Origin: Actinomycetota bacterium
GTDB lineage: Bacteria; Actinomycetota; Acidimicrobiia; IMCC26256; PALSA-610
Direction of reading: 5' to 3'
Length of the DNA: 44,764 nt
Assembly (NCBI GenBank): GCA_005772765.1
Contig: SXIR01000197.1
Span: 1-44,764, forward strand
Part shown: positions 28,439-37,000 of the stretch, piece by piece
Layout: each line of letters starts with the position of its first letter
Numbering within the stretch: position 1 is the stretch's first letter
Notes under the pieces: model-generated
Told to the model about the DNA's origin: nothing
Database searches by the model: none
The model's input: only the letters and a program-made list of their open reading frames with translations
Program-made: the position numbers and the translations under genes

Positions 28439-29826
28439 CCCTCCGGCTGCGAGTGACGCTCGCCGTTGGGGTGATCGCGCTCATGGTTGTGACGACCGCA
28501 GTGGTCACCACACGGATCGTCCGTGGCCACCTGATCGAACAGGTCGACAACCGAATCGTGAATGCCGGACCGGGGCGTTTCGGGGCGGGTCGCGATCCGA
28601 TCGACCGTCGCGTTCGCTTCGATCCGTATTACATCGCGGTCGTGGTCGACGGGACGCTCGTCACCTTGGCCACGCCGAATCTCTCGGGCGACGAGGTCGA
28701 GCCTCCGGTGCTCGACCTCGCGGATCTCGCTCGTCGAGCCGAACGAACACCGCAGGCGTTCACGGCCGGCACGGCCGACGGCGATCTGGAGTATCGGGTT
28801 GTCGTACGGAGTGACGGCCGGTCGGGTGCCGTCGTCATCGGCGCGCCGCTCGACGAGGTGTCGGCGGCGGTCAATCGAATCTCTCGAATGAGTTGGACGA
28901 TTGCGGCGATCGTGCTCGGCGCGCTGGCATTGATCGCATGGTGGGTACTGCGGCTTGGGGTACGGCCCGTGCAAGAGATGACGCGCTCGGCCGCCGACAT
29001 CGCCGAACACGATCTCACAGCCCGGGTGCCTGTGCGAGCGCCTCGCACCGAAGCCGGCGAACTCGGCACAACCCTGAACGCCATGCTTGATCGACTCGAG
29101 TCGGCGTTCGATGAGCGCACGCGGACCGAAGCCCGGTTGCGCCGTTTCGTCGGCGACGCTTCGCACGAACTGCGAACGCCGGTGCAGACGATTCGTGGGT
29201 ACGCCGAGTTGTACCGGGCTGGCGCATTGACCGATCGCGACCGACTCGACGATGCCATGCGCCGAACCGAGGCGGAGGCGGCTCGCATGGGGTCGTTGGT
29301 CGACGAGTTGCTGACACTCGCGCGGTTCGACCAGGAGCGTTCGGTGGCATCGGAACCGGTCGACATGGGTGTGCTCGCACGCGACGCAGTCGACGACGCG
29401 CGCGTGATGCAGCCGCAGCGAACGATCACACTCGACGTCGGTGACGCGACCGACGGTCTCGTCGTGCAAGGCGATGAACACCATCTGCGCCAGGTGTTCG
29501 CGAATTTGCTGATGAACGCGCTCTCGCACACGCCGGTGACCTCGCCGATTCACGTGGTGATCGAGGGAACCGAATCGTCCATCGCGGTCACTGTGCGCGA
29601 CGAAGGCCCAGGGATGTCGGCAGACGACGCATCCCGAGCCTTCGAACGGTTCTATCGAGTCGACGCGGCGCGCACGCGTGCGGCGGGCGGGAGCGGCCTT
29701 GGGCTCGCCATCGTCAAATCGGTGATCGACCACCACGGCGGGTCGATCGAGTTGCTGAGCGATATCGCAGCCGGAACGACGGTCGAGTTCGAAATCCCGA
29801 GGAACGGTGAGATCCGTGGAACGTGA
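28435..29826 (+). CDS. HAMP-containing sensor histidine kinase
   Basis: Two N-terminal TM helices, HAMP, FVGDASHELRTPVQTIRGYAELY H-box, DEGPGMSADDASRAFERFYR and GGSGLGLAIVKSVIDHHGG. Confidence 0.95.
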   Translation: MTLRLRVTLAVGVIALMVVTTAVVTTRIVRGHLIEQVDNRIVNAGPGRFGAGRDPIDRRVRFDPYYIAVVVDGTLVTLATPNLSGDEVEPPVLDLADLARRAERTPQAFTAGTADGDLEYRVVVRSDGRSGAVVIGAPLDEVSAAVNRISRMSWTIAAIVLGALALIAWWVLRLGVRPVQEMTRSAADIAEHDLTARVPVRAPRTEAGELGTTLNAMLDRLESAFDERTRTEARLRRFVGDASHELRTPVQTIRGYAELYRAGALTDRDRLDDAMRRTEAEAARMGSLVDELLTLARFDQERSVASEPVDMGVLARDAVDDARVMQPQRTITLDVGDATDGLVVQGDEHHLRQVFANLLMNALSHTPVTSPIHVVIEGTESSIAVTVRDEGPGMSADDASRAFERFYRVDAARTRAAGGSGLGLAIVKSVIDHHGGSIELLSDIAAGTTVEFEIPRNGEIRGT

Positions 29827-30574
29827 AATGTCGCGACGTCGCGCGCTGGGAACGATCGGTGGGGTTGGAGCCTCCTTGTGGCTGGCCGCATGCGGTCAAA
29901 TCGACGACTCGGCGAAGCGCAACGATTCGGAGACTGCGGGTGAGGCATCGTGTGAGGCGATTCCGCAGGAGACGGCGGGTCCCTTCCCCGGTGACGGTTC
30001 CAATGGCCCGAACGTCCGCACCCTGGACGGTGTTGTCCGCTCGGATATCCGTTCGAGTGTTGGCGCCGCGTCGGGCGCGGTCGACGGCGTCGAGTGTGTC
30101 GTCGAACTCGCGCTCATCGACGCGACGACGTGCGCGCCGTTCGCTGATGCGGCTGTGTACGTCTGGCAGTGTGATGGTGTGGGCCGTTACTCCATGTATT
30201 CCGACGGGGTGACCGACGAGAATTGGTTGCGGGGGATCCAGTCCGCCGACGCCGATGGCGTCGTGCGGTTCACGTCGATCGTTCCGGGCTGCTACCCGGG
30301 GCGTTGGCCACACATCCATTTCGATGTGTACGCGAGCCTCGACGACGCGACGGGTTCGGGCGTAGCTCGGTTGACGTCGCAGTTGGCATTTCCCCGAGCC
30401 GAGTGTGAAGCGGTCTTTGGCGACGCCCGCTACGGCGAGAGTGCGAACTACCTGGCAAGGCTCTCGTTGGAATCCGACGGCGTGTTCGCCGACGACGGCG
30501 CCGCACGCCAACTGGCCACGATGACGGGTTCGGTGACGAACGGGTACCTCGCGCGCCTTGTGGTCCCGGTCTGA
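29807..30574 (+). CDS. Secreted intradiol ring-cleavage dioxygenase-like protein (Tat/lipoprotein type)
   Basis: MSRRRALGTIGGVGASLWLAACG, ETAGPFPGDGSNGPNV, VYVWQCDGVGRYSMYS, YPGRWPHIHFDVY. Confidence 0.85.
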   Translation: MRSVEREMSRRRALGTIGGVGASLWLAACGQIDDSAKRNDSETAGEASCEAIPQETAGPFPGDGSNGPNVRTLDGVVRSDIRSSVGAASGAVDGVECVVELALIDATTCAPFADAAVYVWQCDGVGRYSMYSDGVTDENWLRGIQSADADGVVRFTSIVPGCYPGRWPHIHFDVYASLDDATGSGVARLTSQLAFPRAECEAVFGDARYGESANYLARLSLESDGVFADDGAARQLATMTGSVTNGYLARLVVPV

Positions 30575-30706
30575 GTCGGTCGTGTGGCCGACCTCGGCGG
30601 TCCCGGAGCGCCGCTCGCTGGCGAAGTCCCAGTTGGCTCTCAGCGATTCTTCAACTCCGAGGTCGACACTGCACTTGTAGCGCCCACCCAACAAGGAGTG
30701 ATTCAC

Positions 30707-31543
30707 ATGAACCCCGAACCCACCAACGAACCCCTCGATGTCATCGATCCGACTGGCAGCCCCGCCGGCGTCGACGGTCGTCGCCGCTGGTTGCGTGCCA
30801 CCGCCGTGGCCGCCCTCGTCGCGGCCGGAGGTGTCGGGAGCTGGGCCCTCGCGCAGCCGTCGAGCTCCACGGCCCAATCCGCCGGTACCGAGACCGCGAC
30901 GGATGCGGGCGGCGATGCGGCCGGCGGCCGATTCGGACGCAAGGGTCACGGACCGGGGCTCGGGCTCGACGCTGCGGCGGAAGCACTTGGCTTGACGGCC
31001 GAGGAGCTGCGTACCCAACTGCACGCCGGTGCGACGCTGGCCGAGATCGCGGCTGAGCGAGACGTTGCCGTCGACGATCTCATCGCCGCAATCGTCTCCG
31101 CCATCGGAAGTGACATCGACGCCAAGGTTGCCGCAGGGGACATCGACGAGGACCGCGCGACCGACATCAAGGCGAACCTCACCGAGCGAGTGACCGCAAT
31201 GGTCAACGGCGAGATGCGCATGGGCGGCGAGGGCGGCCCCGGTGGGCATGGCGGTCATGGTGGCCCCGGCCAAGGCCACGGCCACGGGCGCGGCGCCGGA
31301 CTCGAGACCGCGGCCGACGTGCTCGGACTCGAGGTCGATGCGCTGCGTACGCAGCTCCGCGAGGGCGCATCGCTCGCTGAGATCGCCGAAGCGCAGGGTA
31401 TCGATGTCGACACGTTGATCGACGCGCTCGTCGAGGACGCTCGCGAACGCATCACGGCGATGGTCAACGGCGAACGTCCCGAGCCCGATTCGACCAACGG
31501 CAGTGGCGAGACAACCGAGACTGCCGACCCAGCGGCTGCGTAG
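30707..31543 (+). CDS. Membrane-anchored/secreted protein with duplicated helical module and Gly/His-rich linker
   Basis: AAGGAG RBS at 30692; two copies of a LGL..E.LRTQL..GA.LAEIA....V.VD.LI.A module separated by GGEGGPGGHGGHGGPGQGHGHGRG. Confidence 0.8.
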   Translation: MNPEPTNEPLDVIDPTGSPAGVDGRRRWLRATAVAALVAAGGVGSWALAQPSSSTAQSAGTETATDAGGDAAGGRFGRKGHGPGLGLDAAAEALGLTAEELRTQLHAGATLAEIAAERDVAVDDLIAAIVSAIGSDIDAKVAAGDIDEDRATDIKANLTERVTAMVNGEMRMGGEGGPGGHGGHGGPGQGHGHGRGAGLETAADVLGLEVDALRTQLREGASLAEIAEAQGIDVDTLIDALVEDARERITAMVNGERPEPDSTNGSGETTETADPAAA

Positions 31544-31585
31544 CTCGCAACGTCACCGCTGGCACGTCCGGCCTCGGGACTGATC

Positions 31586-31609
31586 CGCTCGGAACCCCCG
31601 ATCCGAGCG
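31586..31609 (+). terminator. Hairpin downstream of the two-component locus
   Basis: CGCTCGG / CCGAGCG 7-bp stem 43 nt after the stop at 31543. Confidence 0.35.
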
Positions 31610-31715
31610 CGCGGGTCGGCCATCGTTCTACGGTGGCCGACCCCGCCGCGTGCTGACGTCGACGCGTTCGCGAGTTCACGAGTTGACAATCGCGAGCCTT
31701 GTCATCGATGGTTGG

Positions 31716-32330
31716 GTGGTGATCACGATCCCGCTCCGCCAGATCGGGTTTGTCGCGTTCGTCGTTGCGACGTCCGCAGCCGTGTTCGTTGCGTGCGGCG
31801 ATGACGACGCTCCGAGATCGATCGCGTCGACGGTTGCGGATGACGATGCCACGAGTTCGAGTGCGGCGACGCCGACAACGGTGTTCGAAGACCTCGACAT
31901 GACCGACGACGACTTCGTCAACATCAACGCGATGACGAAGGTCAAGGGCTACTTCATCGACAACCGTCTCGGGCATCTCGACGAGGCGATCGCCGTCGCC
32001 GAAAACCCCGATGGTGGCACGTTCCCCGTCGGCACGATCATCCAGTTGGTACCACAAGAGGCAATGGTGAAGCGATCGCCCGGGTGGAATCCGGCGACCA
32101 ACGACTGGGAGTTCTTCTTTCTCGACGTCACGGCTGACGGCACCACGATCGCCACTCGAGGAGCCGAAGACACCGTGAACCGCTTCGGCGGTAACTGTGC
32201 GTCGTGCCATGCTGCGGCGGAGCCCCAATACGACTTCATCTGTGAGGATGACCACGGTTGTGAACCGCTGCCGATCGGTGACGATGTGATCGCGTCGATT
32301 CAGGCTGCCGATCCGCGCCCGATGCCGTAA
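31716..32330 (+). CDS. Lipoprotein with cytochrome P460-like domain and CxxCH heme motif
   Basis: Lipobox-like AAVFVACGDDD; WEFFFLDV...GGNCASCHAAAEPQYDFICEDDHGC. Start uncertain. Confidence 0.7.
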   Translation: MVITIPLRQIGFVAFVVATSAAVFVACGDDDAPRSIASTVADDDATSSSAATPTTVFEDLDMTDDDFVNINAMTKVKGYFIDNRLGHLDEAIAVAENPDGGTFPVGTIIQLVPQEAMVKRSPGWNPATNDWEFFFLDVTADGTTIATRGAEDTVNRFGGNCASCHAAAEPQYDFICEDDHGCEPLPIGDDVIASIQAADPRPMP

Positions 32331-32341
32331 CCCGGCTGAGC

Positions 32342-33559
32342 TCAGGGTTGGTAGAAGCAGGGGCTCGTCGCGCCCTTGGGCACACCCTCATACGGCTCAG
32401 CGATCTCGGCCACCGTGGGCCCGACCTTCGCGGCCAGGGGCGCGAGCTTGTCGAGATCGAAGCCGTACACGTTCGCGGCGTTCACCGCGAAGATCTGGTG
32501 AAGGTCGGCCGGTGCAACGTCGTGGAACGCGCGCCGCAGGCTCTCTTTGCTGAACGGTGTGCTGCCCTCGTGATGTGGGTAGTCGCTTCCCCACATGTAC
32601 TTGTGCAGGCCCATCGTGTCCTTGCTCTGTCCGTCGCGCCGGCTCGGAAAACTCGCACCGATCCAGACGTTGCGCTCGAAGTACTCGCTCGGACGCATCG
32701 GGAGCGCCGTCTCGGGTTTCAGCCCAACCTCACCGGTCCGGCCCATCTGCCAAGCCATGTGCAAGCCGTCGAGTTGACGGAGCTGCTGGGGTACCCAGGC
32801 CGCACCACCTTCGGTCATCACGAACTTGAGCGTGGGAAATCGTTCGAACACGCCGCCCATGATCATGAACCACAACGGGCGATGCGCGAAGAACGGCGTC
32901 TCGATCACCCACAGCACCTGGGAGAACTGGTGCTCGCCGTAATCGGGGAGTCCCGTCCCCGAGTGACAGTTGACGACCATGTCGAGTTCTTCGCACGTGC
33001 GCCAGATCGGGTCGAACTTCGGGTGATAGATCGGGTCGTTGTCGGGGTGGTCGGGCGGCACGTTCGGGACCAGAACACCGGCTTTCAAGCCGGCTTCTTT
33101 CGCCCAGCGAATCTCGGCGACGGCGTCGTCGACGTCGTTCAGGAAAATTTGGGCCATGCCGAAGCGACGATCCGGCGCGAGCGAACAGAAGTCGGCGAGC
33201 CAGCGGTTGTGCGCCTGGATGCCGGCCCAGCGCAGTTCGTACTCCGAGTCGAGCGGGGGCCGCGCGACGACGATCCCAGTTGGGAAGAACGGCGGCACGG
33301 TGTTCGGGAAGAACACCTCGGCGACTTGCCCGTCGGCTTCGAGGTCCGACCAGCGGCGGGCGTCGTCCCAGTTGCGGGTGCGACCGTCGCCTTGGAGGTC
33401 GCGATACGGGTTTCGGTACGCGCCGCGCCACTCGTCGAAGGTCGCGCGCAAATCGGCGCGCAGATACTCGCGGTACTGGTCGGGGGAACCTCCGCCGTGG
33501 CAATCGGCGGAGATGATCGTGTAGCGGTCGGTGGGCGCACTCGGCACGGCGACGGTCAT
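32342..33559 (-). CDS. Amidohydrolase 2 family (TIM-barrel metal-dependent hydrolase)
   Basis: IISADCHGGG, NPYRDLQGDGRTRNWD, VVNCHSGTG, FVMTEGGAAWVPQQLRQLD, MWGSDYPHHEGSTPFS. Confidence 0.9.
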   Translation of the reverse strand: MTVAVPSAPTDRYTIISADCHGGGSPDQYREYLRADLRATFDEWRGAYRNPYRDLQGDGRTRNWDDARRWSDLEADGQVAEVFFPNTVPPFFPTGIVVARPPLDSEYELRWAGIQAHNRWLADFCSLAPDRRFGMAQIFLNDVDDAVAEIRWAKEAGLKAGVLVPNVPPDHPDNDPIYHPKFDPIWRTCEELDMVVNCHSGTGLPDYGEHQFSQVLWVIETPFFAHRPLWFMIMGGVFERFPTLKFVMTEGGAAWVPQQLRQLDGLHMAWQMGRTGEVGLKPETALPMRPSEYFERNVWIGASFPSRRDGQSKDTMGLHKYMWGSDYPHHEGSTPFSKESLRRAFHDVAPADLHQIFAVNAANVYGFDLDKLAPLAAKVGPTVAEIAEPYEGVPKGATSPCFYQP

Positions 33560-33589
33560 GACGCGGTCCTCCAGCAGCGATTTCTGTCG

Positions 33590-33611
33590 AACCTGACACG
33601 TGTGTCAGGTT
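33590..33611. promoter_or_regulatory. Near-perfect palindrome, candidate TetR-type operator
   Basis: AACCTGACAC-GT-GTGTCAGGTT: 10-bp inverted repeat with 2-bp spacer, 31 bp upstream of the amidohydrolase start and in the gap between divergent genes. Confidence 0.6.
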
Positions 33612-33689
33612 GCGACGCGGATCGTAGCCGCACGCTCAGAACCATGGCGAGGCTGGAGGCGATCAGTCGATGCGCGCGAGGATCGCCGT

Positions 33690-36600
33690 ATGCACGGAAC
33701 CGCGCTCACGCTCGCGGTGCTCGGCGCAACCAAGGTCGAACGAGACGGAATGCAGGTTGCGTTGCGTCAGCGCGAGCTGCAGTTACTCGCTGCGCTCGCG
33801 CTGCACCGGGGAACGCCGGCCTCGCTATTGACATTGGCCGACGCAATCTGGCTCGACGCGCTTCCGATGACAGCCCGCCAAGCTCTACACAATCAGGTGT
33901 CGCGCGTCCGCCAGACGCTTGGCGAATCGACCGTCGTGACGGAACCTTCGGGATATCGCCTCGGCGACGATTGGCAACTCGACATCGACGCGTTCGAGCG
34001 ACACGTCGGGGCGGGTCGTCGATCGCTGCAACTCGGCGATCATTTCGTTGCTCGGGCGGAGTTCGAAGCTGCCCTCATGCTCACACGGGGAACGGTCTAC
34101 TCCGATTTGGCCGAGACCGACGGGGTGCTCGCAGCCCGGTTTCATCATCACGAACAACATCGGCTGATCGAGGATGATCACCTGCTCGCCTTACTGGCAG
34201 GCGGCGACGTCGTCGGGTCGGTCGCCACGGCGAAAGCACTGGCCGAGGCCGAACCGTTCCGGGAGTTCCGCTGGGCTGCACTCGCACTCGCGCTGTATCG
34301 CAACGATCAACGGCGCGAGAGCTTGCGCGCCCTTCGCCGCGGTCGAGAGATGTTGATCGAAGTCGCCGGACTCGAACCCGGACCGACGCTGCTTCGTCTC
34401 GAGTCGCTCGTGCTCGACGACGACGCCGCGCTCAAGTTCGCAGCCCCGGCATCACTGACCGGTCGTCACGAAAGCGCCTGGTTGCGGGGTCATGGACTTG
34501 CCAGCTTCGTCGGTCGATCGGAGGAACTCGCGCGGGTGGCGAGCATTCTCGCCGAGGCGAGTTCCGAACGGCATGGGCGATGGATCGATGTGTGCGGCCC
34601 CGTGGGTATTGGCAAGAGCGAGTTTGCGCGACAGGTCGCGCAACGCGCTGCGCTCGACGGTTGGAGTGTCGGCGCGGCAACCTGCCATGCAATACCGGCC
34701 GAAGTGTTCGAACCGTTGTCGGTGTTGGTCGCGGGAGTGATGGGTGCAGGCGCGCCGTCAACAAACGACGACCGTCAGTCCGGATCGGATGACGCGACCG
34801 TCTTGGGTGACGTGCTGGCTGCACAGGCGGCTCGTTTCCCGCTCTTGCTCGTTGTCGACGACGCCCAGCACCTGCGCGCGCCCACGGAGCAACTGCTGCG
34901 CCGGATCGTGGACGGGCCTGCGCCGATCGTCGTCATGGCGTGCCGACCGTCGACCGGCCGCTCCCGCGAAGTTGGTGACGAGTCGGTCGAGCTCGCAGCG
35001 CTCCTTGTCGACGAAGTCGCAGCACTACTCAGTGCGATCACGTCTGTCCAGATCCCGGTGTCGGCCGCGGAGCTCGTCCACGCGACGACGGGGGGTAGTC
35101 CAGCGCTGGTCAAGCACGTTGCCAGCGACCCGGACTCGGGCGCCGACTTCGACTCGATCGGCATCGAGGCGCGCGTCTTGCGCCTCAGCGAGATCACGGT
35201 ATCGAAGCTGGCTGATCCCGCTCGTGCGGTCGCGACGATCCTCGCGGTCGCGTCGTGTCCGATGACGCTCGATGCGCTGGGCAATGCCAGCGCGCTCGAC
35301 CCGGAGGTGGTGGCGTCCATCGTCGATGATCCGTCGAACGCCGGCGCGTTCCGAGTCGAGGGCGACGGGAACCCATCGGCCAATCGGCGACTCATTCTCC
35401 AAAGTGACGCGCTCAGGACGTGGCTGCTCGCGCAACTCGACGGCGATGCCCGTCTCGACATCGAGGAACGCATCGGGCTTGCGCTCGTCGCCCATGGCGG
35501 CACGTACGCCGCAGCCGCTCATCTGATGCGGGTGCCGGATCGTCATCCTGATCTCACGATCCGGGTGGCGTCGCAAGCAGCGCGCGCCGCTTTCGACGGC
35601 GCGATGTACGCCGAGGCCGTGCAACTGCTCGAGCCGACGTATGCGATTGCGTCGAGCCATCTTGGCGCTCAGCACCGAACGACGAGGGAGCTTCGCCTCG
35701 CGCTCGGCGAGTGCCTTCGAATGCTCGGCGACCCCACCAGCATTGACCTCATGTGGGCGGCGGTCCGTGACGCCGAAGCGGCGGGTGACGGCGACGCACT
35801 GGCCGGTGCTGTCGCAGCATTGTGCAGACTCGGGCAGGTCTCCCAGGCGGGCACGCTCGACGACGAAGTCGCCCGAGTCGTCGAACGGGCGATTGCCGAA
35901 TGCCACGATCATCGGATCCTCGCGGACTGTGCGGGACAAGCGACGCTCTTCTACAGCATGTCGGGCCGCGTCGACCTGTGCCGCAGCTACTTCGACGTCG
36001 CGCTCGATCACGCTCGAGCGAGCGGCGACGATCGCGTGCTGCTCGGTGCATTCGGCAACGTCTACGTGTCGCTGATGCACCCCGCCGACTGGCAGCTCCG
36101 ACGCGAGCTGGCCGCCGAGATGCTGGCGCTCGCCGAGCGACTCGACGACGACGACGCTCGGTGCCAGGCGTTGCACCTCGCGTTCTCGACGCAAGTCCAG
36201 TACTGCGATCCGATGCTGCGCACGACCTTCGCCCGCCAAGAGGCTCTGGCCGGCACGCTGCAATCGGCGCCGCGACGTTGGATGGCGGCGTACCAGCGCG
36301 CGTGCCTCGCTTTTCTCGATGGCGACCTCGATGGTTCGCACGCCATCGCCGAACGCGCGTTTGCTGACGCCCCGGTTGCGCAATCGCGCGCCCTTTCGAC
36401 GTTCTGGATGAATCTGCTCGTCGTCCGCCTCGCCCAGGGGCGCGCGGTCGAGCTGCGATCCGACATCGATTCGATTATCGACCAGCAGCCCGGCCTCCCC
36501 GGTTGGCGCGCGGTCGCGGCGTGGTTGGCCGCAGTCGTCGGCGATGTCGAACGAGTGCACGAGGAGTGCGAGGCGATCGATGACGGTCACGGGGTTCCTC

Positions 36601-36896
36601 ACGACATGTCCTGGAACGGCGCAGTGATGCTGCTCGGTCGGGCGATCGCAACGACGGGGGATCAGACCCGCGTCGCACGGGTCACCGAATTGCTGCGCCC
36701 GTGGAGCGGCTTGATGACGTGGATCGGTTCCCAGACCGTCGGCCCGATTGATCTCGCGCTCGGCGAGCTGTGCCTTGCGGCCGGAAACATCGAAGGGGCG
36801 CGCCACCATCTGGCGTTGGCGCGACGATCGATCGATCTCCTCGGCGCCGTTGTCTATCGGCCCGAGTTGGAACGGCTGGCTGGGCGTCTCGCCTGA
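33690..36896 (+). CDS. SARP/BTAD-type transcriptional regulator with AAA_16 ATPase and C-terminal repeats
   Basis: N-terminal winged-helix/BTAD (LALHRGTPASLLTLADAIWLDALPMTARQALHNQVSRVRQTLGE...GYRL), then FVGRSEELARV...VCGPVGIGKSEFARQV Walker A and LLLVVDDAQHL Walker B. Confidence 0.85.
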   Translation: MHGTALTLAVLGATKVERDGMQVALRQRELQLLAALALHRGTPASLLTLADAIWLDALPMTARQALHNQVSRVRQTLGESTVVTEPSGYRLGDDWQLDIDAFERHVGAGRRSLQLGDHFVARAEFEAALMLTRGTVYSDLAETDGVLAARFHHHEQHRLIEDDHLLALLAGGDVVGSVATAKALAEAEPFREFRWAALALALYRNDQRRESLRALRRGREMLIEVAGLEPGPTLLRLESLVLDDDAALKFAAPASLTGRHESAWLRGHGLASFVGRSEELARVASILAEASSERHGRWIDVCGPVGIGKSEFARQVAQRAALDGWSVGAATCHAIPAEVFEPLSVLVAGVMGAGAPSTNDDRQSGSDDATVLGDVLAAQAARFPLLLVVDDAQHLRAPTEQLLRRIVDGPAPIVVMACRPSTGRSREVGDESVELAALLVDEVAALLSAITSVQIPVSAAELVHATTGGSPALVKHVASDPDSGADFDSIGIEARVLRLSEITVSKLADPARAVATILAVASCPMTLDALGNASALDPEVVASIVDDPSNAGAFRVEGDGNPSANRRLILQSDALRTWLLAQLDGDARLDIEERIGLALVAHGGTYAAAAHLMRVPDRHPDLTIRVASQAARAAFDGAMYAEAVQLLEPTYAIASSHLGAQHRTTRELRLALGECLRMLGDPTSIDLMWAAVRDAEAAGDGDALAGAVAALCRLGQVSQAGTLDDEVARVVERAIAECHDHRILADCAGQATLFYSMSGRVDLCRSYFDVALDHARASGDDRVLLGAFGNVYVSLMHPADWQLRRELAAEMLALAERLDDDDARCQALHLAFSTQVQYCDPMLRTTFARQEALAGTLQSAPRRWMAAYQRACLAFLDGDLDGSHAIAERAFADAPVAQSRALSTFWMNLLVVRLAQGRAVELRSDIDSIIDQQPGLPGWRAVAAWLAAVVGDVERVHEECEAIDDGHGVPHDMSWNGAVMLLGRAIATTGDQTRVARVTELLRPWSGLMTWIGSQTVGPIDLALGELCLAAGNIEGARHHLALARRSIDLLGAVVYRPELERLAGRLA

Positions 36897-37000
36897 GGAC
36901 GAGGACGGCCCGGGTCGCGGCTGCAGACCGTGCCTCGGTGGAATTAGTCGCGTGTTAGGGACGGAACGCATACTGCGCCGGACGAAACGCGGGGGGCGAG

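Noticed and set aside
32348-34177. 609-aa plus-strand ORF opposite the amidohydrolase
   Set aside because: Arg/Val-rich shadow ORF typical of high-GC DNA; the antisense amidohydrolase has clear motifs and the ORF runs into the SARP gene region.
35025-36971. 648-aa minus-strand ORF opposite the SARP regulator
   Set aside because: Shadow ORF; the opposite strand encodes a well-supported ATPase/repeat protein.
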